Shown: piece by piece, positions 16,654-25,152 of the stretch
How the letters are laid out: each line of letters starts with the position of its first letter
Numbering within the stretch: the stretch's first letter is position 1
The notes under the pieces: model-generated
What the model was told of the DNA's origin: nothing
The model's input: the letters and a program-made list of their open reading frames with translations, nothing else
Databases searched by the model: none
Source of the DNA: an uncultured Mobiluncus sp.
Lineage (GTDB): Bacteria > Actinomycetota > Actinomycetes > Actinomycetales > Actinomycetaceae
Direction of reading: 5' to 3'
Assembly (NCBI RefSeq): GCF_902488535.1
Contig: NZ_CABTWO010000004.1
Span: 1 to 64,000 of the forward strand
DNA: 64,000 bases
Program-made: the position numbers and the translations under genes

Positions 16654-17430
16654 TTACATGCACTGGGGGTAGAGCGCCATTAGACGGCGCGAAACGGCCC
16701 CGGGATTTTCAATCGGCACCAGGTGCGAGGTTTCGTGAACCTCGACGACTTCAGTGTGGGCGGCCTGAGCCATCGCGGCAGCACGCTCGGGGGAAACGAC
16801 CGGGTCCTCCTCGCCGCGCATGACCAAGACCGGCTTGTCAAAGTTTTCCAGCAGCTCCATTCGGTCCGGGCGAGCCGCCATCACCCGCTGCGCCCAAGAA
16901 ATTCCCTCGTTGGAGGCTTCCTCGGACCATTGCACCGCCTGAGAGACGACCTCGGGGCGCGCTCGGCGAGTCGAGGCGGTGAACTGGGATTCAATCTGGG
17001 GGGTCAACAGGCTCGCGCGGTTCCCGGCCAGCATGGTGATGAGATTTTCAAAACGGTCGGCTTTTTCGCTGACCGTATCCGCGTCCGCCCGGGTCCCAAT
17101 CAAGCCCAGACCAGCCACGACATCAGGGTGACGCTCCAAAATGGTCAGCGCCACATAGCCACCCAGCGAATTACCCACCGGAATGATGCGCTCAATGCCG
17201 AACTTGCCCAGGTTCGCCACGATTTCATCCGCAAATGCGTCCAACGAAGGAGTGTCCATCATCGGCGGAGTTTGGCCGAATCCGGGGGCATCCACCATCA
17301 GCAGCGGCACCCCGCCCAAACGGTCCGCGGTCGGCAGCCACATCCGGTGATCCATCGGAAAAGCGTGAAGCAGCACCATCGTAGGACCAATCGGGCCGGG
17401 GATAATGTCGCGGGCAATCATGTTCAGCAT
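16654..17430 (-). CDS. Alpha/beta-hydrolase
   Basis: The 258-residue protein has an alpha/beta-hydrolase fold with nucleophile S88 in VGNSLGGY, acid D209 in RGEEDPVV and H236 in ETSHLVP. The oxyanion motif HAFPMDHRMW (about 22-31) resembles the cap-containing group that includes 3-oxoadipate enol-lactone hydrolase and related esterases. The substrate cannot be inferred. It is convergent with the lipoprotein gene and divergent from the nagA-like gene. Confidence 0.85.
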   Translation of the reverse strand: MLNMIARDIIPGPIGPTMVLLHAFPMDHRMWLPTADRLGGVPLLMVDAPGFGQTPPMMDTPSLDAFADEIVANLGKFGIERIIPVGNSLGGYVALTILERHPDVVAGLGLIGTRADADTVSEKADRFENLITMLAGNRASLLTPQIESQFTASTRRARPEVVSQAVQWSEEASNEGISWAQRVMAARPDRMELLENFDKPVLVMRGEEDPVVSPERAAAMAQAAHTEVVEVHETSHLVPIENPGAVSRRLMALYPQCM

Positions 17431-17592
17431 GGTTTTATCTTAAAGGATTTCCTCTAATACCGGGTAAACCCGAACGGTTTTGCCCGCCTGGCACCACCCA
17501 CATCGGTCCAGCCCCGCGAACCGGGCGTGACTGAACCGGCGACCGCCAGGACTGGGGAGGGAAAAAATTACTTTGAAACAGAGCAAAAATGC

Positions 17593-17598
17593 GATAAT
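17593..17598 (+). promoter_or_regulatory. Extended -10 element of the nagA-like gene (leaderless)
   Basis: TGCGATAAT is an extended -10; its hexamer ends six bases before the ATG at 17605, placing the transcription start on the start codon. No Shine-Dalgarno sequence is present. This decides the start in favour of 17605 over the upstream in-frame GTG at 17527. Confidence 0.6.
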
Positions 17599-17604
17599 CG
17601 GAAC

Positions 17605-18891
17605 ATGAGTGAACCTTTTGCAGTACGCGGACGCATCGTCACGCCCTCTTCCATAATCGTTGATGGGGCCGTCATTATTGACGGGGAATCCATAGTGTGG
17701 ATGGGCGAGGCGCCCCAGGCCCAGGCGGCAGGTTACGGCGCCGAGGTCGTGGCCGCTCCTTCTCCGACTGACGGACGCTACATTTTGCCGGGCCTAGTCG
17801 ATACGCACTGCCACGGGGGTGGAGGCAGCTCTTTCCCCGCTGCCGACACGGTAGAAGCCATGATGACCGCCGTGTGGGAACACCGTGTTCACGGCACCAC
17901 CACCCTGGTCGGTTCGCTCTCGACAGCCTCCCCGGAGGACCTGCGCCGACAGGGCCAGATGCTGGCCGATTTGTGTGACGCGGGCGAACTGGACGGGATT
18001 CACTTTGAAGGGCCGTTCCTGGCGTCGGGACGTTTGGGCGTGACGGGGATGCTGCCCGGAGACTCCCCCGCTGATTCCTTTCCCGGGGAAGGGCTCACCG
18101 CCCAGGAACGCGAGGAACGAGCTCGTGCCGTCCTGGGGACACAAGATTTCGCACAGGTCCAGCCCCCGAACCCGGCCCTGACCCGCGAGTTGATGATTAC
18201 CACCCGCGGGCACACGGTGTCGATGACGCTGGCTCCGGAAGGCAAACGCGCCATCGGTTCGGGTTCTGTGGCGGAAGTTTTGATTGAAAACGGGGCGGTT
18301 CCCGCTTTTGGACACACGGTCGCCTCCGCCGAGATGATTCGCGGAGCCGCGGCCTGGACACGGGAAAAACTGGGGCTGACCCCCTCGGATAAGCTGCGTT
18401 GCCCCCGCTACATTGTGACGCATTTCTTTAACGGGATGCAGCCTTTCCACCATCGCAACCCCGGACCGATATTGGAACTGCTGGCGGATGCGGCCGGGGG
18501 CGGTTGCATTCTGGAGTTGATTGCGGACGGGGAACACGTGGATTTCAGCGCGGTGCGTAACGTGTTTGAACTGGTCGGACGCGACTCGGTGGTGTTTGTT
18601 AGCAACGCTACCGCCGCCACGGGAATGCCTTCTGACGAGCCCGGCTCCACCGAGGCTGAACCCAACTTGCACCTGGTAGACATCGTGCGCCGAGCCTGGA
18701 AAGGCGCGGGGATTCCGCTGAGCGATGCGGTGTACTGTGCTTCGGTGCAGGGAGCCCGCATTTTGGGTCAGACCAACATCGGCGAAATCACCGCGGGCAA
18801 ACGCGCAGACTTGCTGGTCACGGACGAGAACCTCTATCCGCTTTCGGTCTATCGCCGCGGCACCCTGGTGGCTTCCGTACCTAAGAATTAA
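17605..18891 (+). CDS. nagA: N-acetylglucosamine-6-phosphate deacetylase-like amidohydrolase
   Basis: The 428-residue protein follows the NagA order: HCH (68, 70) at the end of strand 1, FEGPF (E135), TLAPE, FGHT (H237), THFFNGMQPFHHRNPG and ADGEHVD. NagA removes acetate from GlcNAc-6-phosphate in amino-sugar and wall recycling. Two features are atypical. The usual catalytic Asp motif (V)TDAxAAxG reads SNATAATG, with Asn at 334. The following segment that usually contains the LAGS turn is replaced by a short acidic Pro/Ser-rich linker. The usual G-x-H after EGP(F/W) is also absent. The gene may encode a divergent or inactive enzyme, or one with another substrate. Translation appears leaderless from 17605. 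Confidence 0.82.
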   Translation: MSEPFAVRGRIVTPSSIIVDGAVIIDGESIVWMGEAPQAQAAGYGAEVVAAPSPTDGRYILPGLVDTHCHGGGGSSFPAADTVEAMMTAVWEHRVHGTTTLVGSLSTASPEDLRRQGQMLADLCDAGELDGIHFEGPFLASGRLGVTGMLPGDSPADSFPGEGLTAQEREERARAVLGTQDFAQVQPPNPALTRELMITTRGHTVSMTLAPEGKRAIGSGSVAEVLIENGAVPAFGHTVASAEMIRGAAAWTREKLGLTPSDKLRCPRYIVTHFFNGMQPFHHRNPGPILELLADAAGGGCILELIADGEHVDFSAVRNVFELVGRDSVVFVSNATAATGMPSDEPGSTEAEPNLHLVDIVRRAWKGAGIPLSDAVYCASVQGARILGQTNIGEITAGKRADLLVTDENLYPLSVYRRGTLVASVPKN

Positions 18892-18902
18892 CCGGATTAG
18901 CA

Positions 18903-19205
18903 GTGCCCAGTCAGCGAAAATCCAAGCGGCGCGGCCAACCCTATCGCCCCTTGGACATGCAGCGCCTCACCAGCGTCCCGCGGGTCGTGACGCGCGCTGG
19001 GCGGGAATACCACGTCCAGCGTCTGACCGGCGGCGGGGCTCAGAAATCCTATGTCTGTCCCGGTTGTGGGCACGCCGTAGAATCCAATACCCCACATATC
19101 GTGGCCTGGCCGCTGAGCGCTCCTTTTGGAGTGGACACTGGGGTGGCGGCGCGCCGCCACTGGCACACCTACTGCTGGGAATCCGGTACCACCGGAGGAT
19201 TTTAG
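18903..19205 (+). CDS. Small actinobacterial zinc-ribbon protein
   Basis: This 100-residue basic protein has CPGC (52-55) and HWHTYCW (86-92), likely a four-ligand zinc site, and the phrase TPHIVAWP shared with conserved actinobacterial proteins often found near nucS. The start is GTG at 18903, 11 bases after the nagA-like stop, so it is probably co-transcribed. Its function is not established to my knowledge. Confidence 0.75.
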   Translation: MPSQRKSKRRGQPYRPLDMQRLTSVPRVVTRAGREYHVQRLTGGGAQKSYVCPGCGHAVESNTPHIVAWPLSAPFGVDTGVAARRHWHTYCWESGTTGGF

Positions 19206-19319
19206 TCAGTTCCCGTGGTGTTGACGGCACCAGGCCGATAGGCGGCACAAGCGGGGTACGCGGCGTTTTCGGGTCGTCTTTCGGGGTAAAACCGCGGTTC
19301 AGGGGGATTTTTACGGGTT

Positions 19320-20012
19320 TTAGAACAGCCGATTCTCGGCGTCAAAATCCAAGCCGCGCATCTCATCGTAATCCAGCACGACACAGCGAATCCCGCGGTC
19401 AGTGGCCAGGGTGCGAGCCTGAGGTTTAATCTCTTGGGCAGCAAAAATCCCGGTAATGCCCTCCAGCTCGGCTTGCCGACCCAGCAAATCCAGGTAGCGA
19501 GTCAACTGCTCGACCCCATCAATTTCGCCGCGACGTTTCACCTCCACCGCGACCGGACGCCCTTGTGCATCACGAACCAGCAGGTCAACCGGACCAATGG
19601 GAGTGGGCCATTCCCGACGCACCAAAGTCCAGCCCTCCCCCAACCGCAGCGCGACCTGGTCAGCCAGCAACTGTTGCAGATGCGCCTCGACCCCGTCCTT
19701 TTCCAGTCCCGGATCGACCCCCAAATCGCACACGACATCTTCATAGACCTCTGTAATGTTAATCAGCAGGGCGTCGCCGGATTTGGCCTGGACCCGCCAC
19801 GTTTGCGGGCCTTTGGGGGCGCTGGAATCTTCCAGCTCAATGTGTAGCTGGCAGGGCGGACTCATCCAATTCAGGGGCTTGTAGGAACCGCCGTCACTGT
19901 GAATCAGCACTGAACCGTCGGCTTTCACCATCAACAGCCGTTTCGCCGCGGCCAAATGCGCGTCCAAACGTCCCGAATAATTGACTTCACAATCCGCTAT
20001 GACTAGGCGCAT
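19320..20012 (-). CDS. nucS: Mismatch-specific endonuclease NucS (EndoMS)
   Basis: This 230-residue RecB-like nuclease cuts both strands at mismatches and provides MutS/MutL-independent mismatch repair in actinobacteria and archaea. The catalytic residues are visible in the C-terminal half: E110, D143 in GPVDLLV, E157 and K159 in AVEVKRRGEIDG, plus the conserved EQLTRYL. The C-terminal NRLF resembles the short motif that binds the beta sliding clamp in corynebacterial NucS. It is convergent with the zinc-ribbon gene and lies downstream of the DUF2550 gene. Confidence 0.95.
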   Translation of the reverse strand: MRLVIADCEVNYSGRLDAHLAAAKRLLMVKADGSVLIHSDGGSYKPLNWMSPPCQLHIELEDSSAPKGPQTWRVQAKSGDALLINITEVYEDVVCDLGVDPGLEKDGVEAHLQQLLADQVALRLGEGWTLVRREWPTPIGPVDLLVRDAQGRPVAVEVKRRGEIDGVEQLTRYLDLLGRQAELEGITGIFAAQEIKPQARTLATDRGIRCVVLDYDEMRGLDFDAENRLF

Positions 20013-20048
20013 ACAGCTAGCCTAGCCGAAGCGCGCGATCCAAGAAAC

Positions 20049-20492
20049 TCAGTAAACCACCTGGGTGCGCGGCGGGGAGGATTCTTTCCAGCTGACCAGG
20101 CCGGAATAATCATGTTCATCCATCGCCAACCAAAAATCATCCGGCTCGGAAAAACCCTGACGCGGCGCGCGGCAATGCAAAATAGCCAGGGTAAAGTCTG
20201 AGTCCGGTTCCGTGTCTACCGCGGACTCCAAAATCTCAAAGTCCGCCCGTTCCCAACGGCGATTCGAGCCCCAACGCAGGGAAATAACCCGATACCACTT
20301 CAGAAAATCCTCGGAATAATGGCACACTCCGGCTCGCCACGGATCGGTAGCGTTAGCCCGCAAGGCCACATTAAATGAGCCGTTATTTTGGGCTTTAAAC
20401 CGCAAGCGCGCCAGGAAGTAAATCGCCAGCGCGCAAATCAGGAACAGCACCAGGAGCAGACCGGTAAGTATATAACTGGTTGCCATGCCCAT
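20049..20492 (-). CDS. DUF2550 membrane-anchored protein
   Basis: The 147-residue protein has one N-terminal transmembrane helix (about 5-28) and a cytoplasmic domain with W/Y/F-rich motifs (HYSEDFLKWYRV, NRRWERADFEI) typical of DUF2550. This is the small protein found directly after atpC in many actinobacteria. The ATG at 20492 is chosen because GAGGAGGGAC precedes it by five bases; an upstream in-frame start at 20525 lacks a ribosome-binding site. Function unknown. Confidence 0.85.
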   Translation of the reverse strand: MGMATSYILTGLLLVLFLICALAIYFLARLRFKAQNNGSFNVALRANATDPWRAGVCHYSEDFLKWYRVISLRWGSNRRWERADFEILESAVDTEPDSDFTLAILHCRAPRQGFSEPDDFWLAMDEHDYSGLVSWKESSPPRTQVVY

Positions 20493-20674
20493 GATGTCCC
20501 TCCTCACGCCATAAAGCCGCAGCATTCGAGCCTGAATCTCAGGTTAATCTGTCAATGGCGGGCGCCCCTAGGGACGAACCCGCCACTGCCACCCCCAAGC
20601 AAACCCCTGGGGAAGGTGAATAGCCTTATGGGAAATCATATCCCAATCGGTCTGATTCGCGTAAGTTGTTTATT

Positions 20675-20983
20675 TTAGCTCTCCGGCTCGGGAGCCTGGT
20701 TTGCCGTTCCAGCAGACAAATCGCGTTCCAGCACCACGGTTACGGTGTCATTGTCTACCGAGGCAAACCCTGCCTCAACCGGAAAGTTATGCGAACCCGC
20801 TTTTCCGGTCGAATCCGGCGCGTCGACGCGCACCTGGCCGGCACGTAGCACGACCAGTAACGGCTGGTGACCCGGCAGAACCCCCAGGTCGCCGTCTGCG
20901 GCAGGCATGATGACCTGGGACGCTTCTCCCTGATACAGGGTGCGCGAGCGGTCTACCACCGCAACTTTCAGCGTGTCTGCCAT
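20675..20983 (-). CDS. atpC: ATP synthase epsilon subunit (short form)
   Basis: The 102-residue protein contains the N-terminal beta-sandwich (VVDRSRTLYQGEASQV, GDLGVLPGHQPLL) that joins the rotor stalk. It ends soon after, in a Ser/Ala/Pro/Glu-rich tail, so the C-terminal helical hairpin that normally inhibits ATP hydrolysis is missing. It is the last gene of the atp operon, six bases after atpD. Confidence 0.93.
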   Translation of the reverse strand: MADTLKVAVVDRSRTLYQGEASQVIMPAADGDLGVLPGHQPLLVVLRAGQVRVDAPDSTGKAGSHNFPVEAGFASVDNDTVTVVLERDLSAGTANQAPEPES

Positions 20984-20989
20984 GGTTTA

Positions 20990-22435
20990 TCACATATCCT
21001 TTTGCAGTTTCGCCCAGGCCTCTTCGAGATCCTCGATACCGCCGATGTTAAAGAACGCCTGTTCGGGAATGTGGTCGTACTTGCCTTCGCAAATCCGCTT
21101 GAACGCCTCAATGGTTTCGCTCATCGGCACGGTCGAACCGGGCACACCGGTGAACTTCTCTGCCATATAGGTGTTTTGGGACAGGAACTGTTCGATACGA
21201 CGCGCGCGCGCCACGGTGACCTTGTCCTCTTCGGACAGTTCGTCCACACCGAGAATGGCGATGATGTCTTGCAGTTCCTTGTTCTTTTGCAGAATCTGTT
21301 TGACCTGGGTCGCGACCTCGTAGTGTTCCTTGCCGACATAGCGCGGGTCGAGAATACGCGAGGTGGAGGCCAGCGGGTCTACTGCCGGGTACAGACCGCG
21401 GGACGCAATGTCACGAGACAGGTTCGTGGTCGCGTCCAGGTGGGCGAAGGTCGTCGCCGGGGCCGGGTCGGTGTAGTCGTCCGCTGGCACGTAGATGGCC
21501 TGCAGCGAAGTAATCGAGTGACCACCCGCGGAAGTAATGCGCTCCTGGAGCTGGCCCATTTCATCAGCCAGGTTCGGCTGGTAGCCCACGGCGGAAGGCA
21601 TCCGGCCCAGCAGGGTGGACACCTCGGAGCCGGCCTGGGTGAAACGGAAAATGTTGTCGATAAACAGCAGCACGTCTTGGTTCTGGACGTCACGGAAGTA
21701 TTCCGCCATCGTCAAACCGGACAGTGCCACGCGCAGACGGGTCCCCGGCGGCTCGTCCATCTGTCCGAACACCATCGCGGTCTTGTCCAACACGCCCGCG
21801 TCAGCCATCTCGTGAATCAAGTCGTTACCCTCACGAGTACGTTCGCCCACGCCGGCGAACACGGACACACCGCCGTGGTCCTGCGCCACACGCTGAATCA
21901 TCTCTTGAATCAACACGGTCTTGCCCACACCAGCGCCGCCGAACAGGCCAATCTTGCCGCCCTGCACGTAAGGGGTCAGCAGGTCAATGACCTTGATGCC
22001 GGTCTCGAACATTTGCGTCTTGGATTCCAGCTTGTCGAAGGCCGGAGGGTTGCGGTGGATGGACCAACGCTCCTTGACGTCCAGGGTTTCGCCCTCTTTC
22101 AGGTTCAGGCAGTCGCCAATCACGTTAAAGACGTGACCCTTGGTGATGTCTCCCACCGGCACCGTAATCGGGGAGCCGGTGTCCACGACCTTGGCCCCGC
22201 GCACCAAACCGTCAGTAGGCTTCAGGGCGATGGACCGGACAATGTTGTCGCCCAAGTGCTGAGCCACCTCCATCGTCATGGTCTGCATCTGGCCGGCTTC
22301 GGTGCTGCCCATGCCCGTGTATTCCACGGTCAAAGCGTTGTACATATCAGGCAGTTGATCCGGGGGGAACTCCACGTCCACAACCGGGCCAATAACCCGG
22401 GAGATACGACCGGTTCCTGGGGTTTTCTCACTCAT
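20990..22435 (-). CDS. atpD: ATP synthase beta subunit
   Basis: The 481-residue catalytic F1 subunit has Walker A GGAGVGKT at 166-173, the glutamate-containing VGERTREGNDL segment, the Walker B region and ALSGLTMAEYFRD. Length and motifs are complete. It lies between atpG and atpC in the standard order. Confidence 0.98.
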   Translation of the reverse strand: MSEKTPGTGRISRVIGPVVDVEFPPDQLPDMYNALTVEYTGMGSTEAGQMQTMTMEVAQHLGDNIVRSIALKPTDGLVRGAKVVDTGSPITVPVGDITKGHVFNVIGDCLNLKEGETLDVKERWSIHRNPPAFDKLESKTQMFETGIKVIDLLTPYVQGGKIGLFGGAGVGKTVLIQEMIQRVAQDHGGVSVFAGVGERTREGNDLIHEMADAGVLDKTAMVFGQMDEPPGTRLRVALSGLTMAEYFRDVQNQDVLLFIDNIFRFTQAGSEVSTLLGRMPSAVGYQPNLADEMGQLQERITSAGGHSITSLQAIYVPADDYTDPAPATTFAHLDATTNLSRDIASRGLYPAVDPLASTSRILDPRYVGKEHYEVATQVKQILQKNKELQDIIAILGVDELSEEDKVTVARARRIEQFLSQNTYMAEKFTGVPGSTVPMSETIEAFKRICEGKYDHIPEQAFFNIGGIEDLEEAWAKLQKDM

Positions 22436-22468
22436 TTTCGTTTCCTCTAATCGGCGGTTGGTAATCGG

Positions 22469-23401
22469 TTATTTCTTAGAATCTTGGAGCGCGTCAGCAC
22501 CGGACACGATTTCCGTAATCTCGGTGGTGATGTCGGCCTGACGAGCCTTGTTCATGTCCAAAGTCAGGGTGTTAATCAAGTTGGACGCATTATCGGTCGC
22601 GGCGTGCATAGCGTTTTGACGGCTGGCGAGCTCGGCGGCGGCGGCGTGCAGCAGGGCGGTGCGAATCCGCGACTCGACATACAGCGGCATGACGGTTTGC
22701 AGCACTTCCTCAGCACTGGGCTCAAAGTCGTACAGTGGCATGACGGACTTGTCGTCCACTTCACTCAGACCCATGCCATCAATCTGAATAGCTTCGTCGG
22801 GGTCAATGACCTTAATCGGCAGCATCTTGCGCACCTGAGGCACTTGGGAAACCATCGAACGGAACTTGGTGTAAACCATGTACAGCTCACACACTCCGCC
22901 CTCTTCGGGCGACTTCAGGAACGCCGCCAAGAGCGTCTTGGCGATTTCCATGGTGCGTTCCTCGCTGGGCTTGTCCGAATCCCCGGTCCACGCCCGGCGC
23001 ACTTCCGTACCGCGGAAGTTGAAGTAGGACAGGCCGCGGCGACCCGAAACGTAAACCACCGGGTCTTTGCCTTCGTCACGCAAACGCTCCAGCAAACGCT
23101 CGGTTTCCCGCAAGATGGACGCGGAATAAGCACCGGCCATGCCACGGTCAGAGGTGACCGCCAAAACCGCCACGCGGTTGGTGTCGGTGCGTTCCGTAAT
23201 CAGCGGATGATCGATTTTGGCGTGGGCGGACACGGCTGCAACTGCTGCCGCGATGGCCGAGTCATAAGTGGTGATGGATTCCGCCCCGGCTCGAGCCTTG
23301 CCGACCCGGGAGGCCGCAATCATCTCCATGGCACGGAAAATCTTTTGCAGAGTCTCAGTAGACTTGATTCTCTGCTTGAGAGCCCTTTGCGAACCTGACA
23401 C
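22469..23401 (-). CDS. atpG: ATP synthase gamma subunit
   Basis: The 310-residue central-stalk subunit has the conserved N-terminus RIKSTETLQKIFRAMEMIAA and C-terminus with AMHAATDNASNLI. It starts at GTG 23401, downstream of atpA. The rotor role follows from the family. Confidence 0.96.
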   Translation of the reverse strand: MSGSQRALKQRIKSTETLQKIFRAMEMIAASRVGKARAGAESITTYDSAIAAAVAAVSAHAKIDHPLITERTDTNRVAVLAVTSDRGMAGAYSASILRETERLLERLRDEGKDPVVYVSGRRGLSYFNFRGTEVRRAWTGDSDKPSEERTMEIAKTLLAAFLKSPEEGGVCELYMVYTKFRSMVSQVPQVRKMLPIKVIDPDEAIQIDGMGLSEVDDKSVMPLYDFEPSAEEVLQTVMPLYVESRIRTALLHAAAAELASRQNAMHAATDNASNLINTLTLDMNKARQADITTEITEIVSGADALQDSKK

Positions 23402-23467
23402 TTTGCCCTTCCCTTACGTTCTGTTCGGTTACTTTCGGTGCTGGCCAACAGCGCTGGCACGAGCGCC

Positions 23468-25090
23468 TTAGCGCTGCTTAACGATTTGTTCCTCGGACTG
23501 CTCAGCCTCGGCTTCGCCCTCAATGGCATTCAAGTCAGCCTGAGGGACCAAGTCGTAAGACTTGCGGAAATCCTTGACGGCAGTTTCCAAACGCGCCACC
23601 AGTTCATCGGGCCAAGCGCCCTTTTCCCTGATTTCGTTGAGGATGCTGCCTTCGTTGCGCAGGTAATCCAACCAGTCCTTTTCAAACTGCAGTACCTTGT
23701 CGGTGGCGATGTCGTCGAGGTAACCGTTGGTGCCAGCCCAGATGGAGCACACCTGTTCTTCAACGGGATAAGGCGTGTACTGGGGCTGTTTCAACAGTTC
23801 CATCAGCCTCTCGCCGCGAGTCAGCTGCTTGCGGGTCGTGGCATCCAGGTCAGAAGCCAGCATGGCGAAAGCCGCCATCGAACGGTACTGAGCCAAGGTT
23901 AGCTTCAACGTACCGGCGACCTTCTTCATGGCCTTAATCTGAGCGTCGCCGCCCACACGGGACACCGAAATGCCCACGTCCACGGCCGGACGCTGGTTCG
24001 CGTTGAACAGGTCGGACTGCAGGAAGATTTGGCCGTCGGTGATGGAGATGACGTTGGTTGGAATGTAGGCCGACACGTCGTTCGCCTTAGTTTCGATAAT
24101 CGGCAGACCGGTCATCGAACCGCCGCCCAAATCATCAGACAGCTTCGCGCAGCGTTCCAGCAAGCGAGAGTGCAGGTAGAAAACGTCACCAGGGTAAGCT
24201 TCACGCCCCGGCGGACGGCGCAGCAACAGCGACACCGCACGGTAGGCCTCGGCCTGCTTGGACAGGTCATCAAACACAATCAACACGTGCTTGCCCTGGT
24301 ACATCCAGTGCTGACCAATGGCCGAACCGGTGTAGGGAGCCAGGTACTTGAACCCGGCCGCGTCCGAAGCGGGGGAAGCCACGATGGTGGTGAACTCCAT
24401 CGCGCCGGCGTCTTCCAGCGCGCCCTTTACCGAGGCAATCGTGGAGCCTTTTTGACCGACCGCCACGTAGATGCAACGCACCTGCTTGTTGGGGTCGCCG
24501 GACTTCCAGTTGTCGCGCTGGTTCAAAATCGTGTCAATGGCGATAGCGGTCTTGCCGGTCTGGCGGTCGCCAATAATCAGCTCACGCTGGCCACGACCAA
24601 TCGGAATCATCGAATCGATGGCTTTCAGGCCGGTCTGGAGTGGCTCAAACACGGAACGGCGCATCATCACGCCGGGAGCCTGCAATTCCAGAGCACGACG
24701 CTCGCCCAAGTCCTTGATTTCACCCAGGCCGTCAATCGGGTTGCCCAGCGGGTCAACCACGCGGCCCAGGTAACCATCGCCCACCGGCACGGAGAGCACG
24801 TCACCCGTGCGGTAGACCTCTTGACCTTCCTCAATCCCCGTGAAATCACCCAGGACGATAGCGCCAATCTCACGCTCATCCAGGTTCATTGCCAGACCCA
24901 GGGTGCCGTCTTGGAAGCGCAGCAGCTCGTTGGCCATAGTGCCGGGCAAGCCCTCGATATGGGCAATGCCGTCAGCAGTTTCGGTCACGTAGCCGATTTC
25001 CTCCGCGGTCGCGGCGGATGGTTCATACGCATCCACAAACTTGTCCAGGGCGCTCTTAATGTCCTGGGGACTTATTGATAGCTCAGCCAT
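23468..25090 (-). CDS. atpA: ATP synthase alpha subunit
   Basis: The 540-residue non-catalytic F1 subunit has the P-loop GDRQTGKT at 174-181, a DELSEE-like region replaced by the usual alpha sequence, and an intact C-terminal domain ending in a Glu-rich tail. The ATG at 25090 is preferred because AGAAGGA lies six bases upstream; the in-frame upstream starts to 25138 lack a suitable ribosome-binding site and would add 16 non-conserved residues. Confidence 0.97.
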   Translation of the reverse strand: MAELSISPQDIKSALDKFVDAYEPSAATAEEIGYVTETADGIAHIEGLPGTMANELLRFQDGTLGLAMNLDEREIGAIVLGDFTGIEEGQEVYRTGDVLSVPVGDGYLGRVVDPLGNPIDGLGEIKDLGERRALELQAPGVMMRRSVFEPLQTGLKAIDSMIPIGRGQRELIIGDRQTGKTAIAIDTILNQRDNWKSGDPNKQVRCIYVAVGQKGSTIASVKGALEDAGAMEFTTIVASPASDAAGFKYLAPYTGSAIGQHWMYQGKHVLIVFDDLSKQAEAYRAVSLLLRRPPGREAYPGDVFYLHSRLLERCAKLSDDLGGGSMTGLPIIETKANDVSAYIPTNVISITDGQIFLQSDLFNANQRPAVDVGISVSRVGGDAQIKAMKKVAGTLKLTLAQYRSMAAFAMLASDLDATTRKQLTRGERLMELLKQPQYTPYPVEEQVCSIWAGTNGYLDDIATDKVLQFEKDWLDYLRNEGSILNEIREKGAWPDELVARLETAVKDFRKSYDLVPQADLNAIEGEAEAEQSEEQIVKQR

Positions 25091-25152
25091 CAGCATTCCT
25101 TCTGTTGTCGTTCCATAGGGCCTTGCCCTATCGGTCATATTTTCGTTTCGTT

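Noticed and set aside
17527..17604. Upstream GTG start for the NagA-like gene
   Set aside because: It adds 26 unconserved residues and would lie upstream of the strong extended -10 at 17593-17598.
18725..19429. 234-codon plus-strand ORF overlapping nagA end and zinc-ribbon gene
   Set aside because: It runs out of frame through two supported genes and has no recognisable domain.
20526..20674. Terminator of the atp operon
   Set aside because: A GGCGGG/CCCGCC hairpin and a CCCC/GGGG stem occur after atpC, but no T run follows, so I could not choose a terminator with confidence.
20867..22450. 527-codon plus-strand ORF opposite atpD
   Set aside because: Shadow of atpD; the sequence is rich in His/Arg as expected from the reverse complement of a conserved gene.
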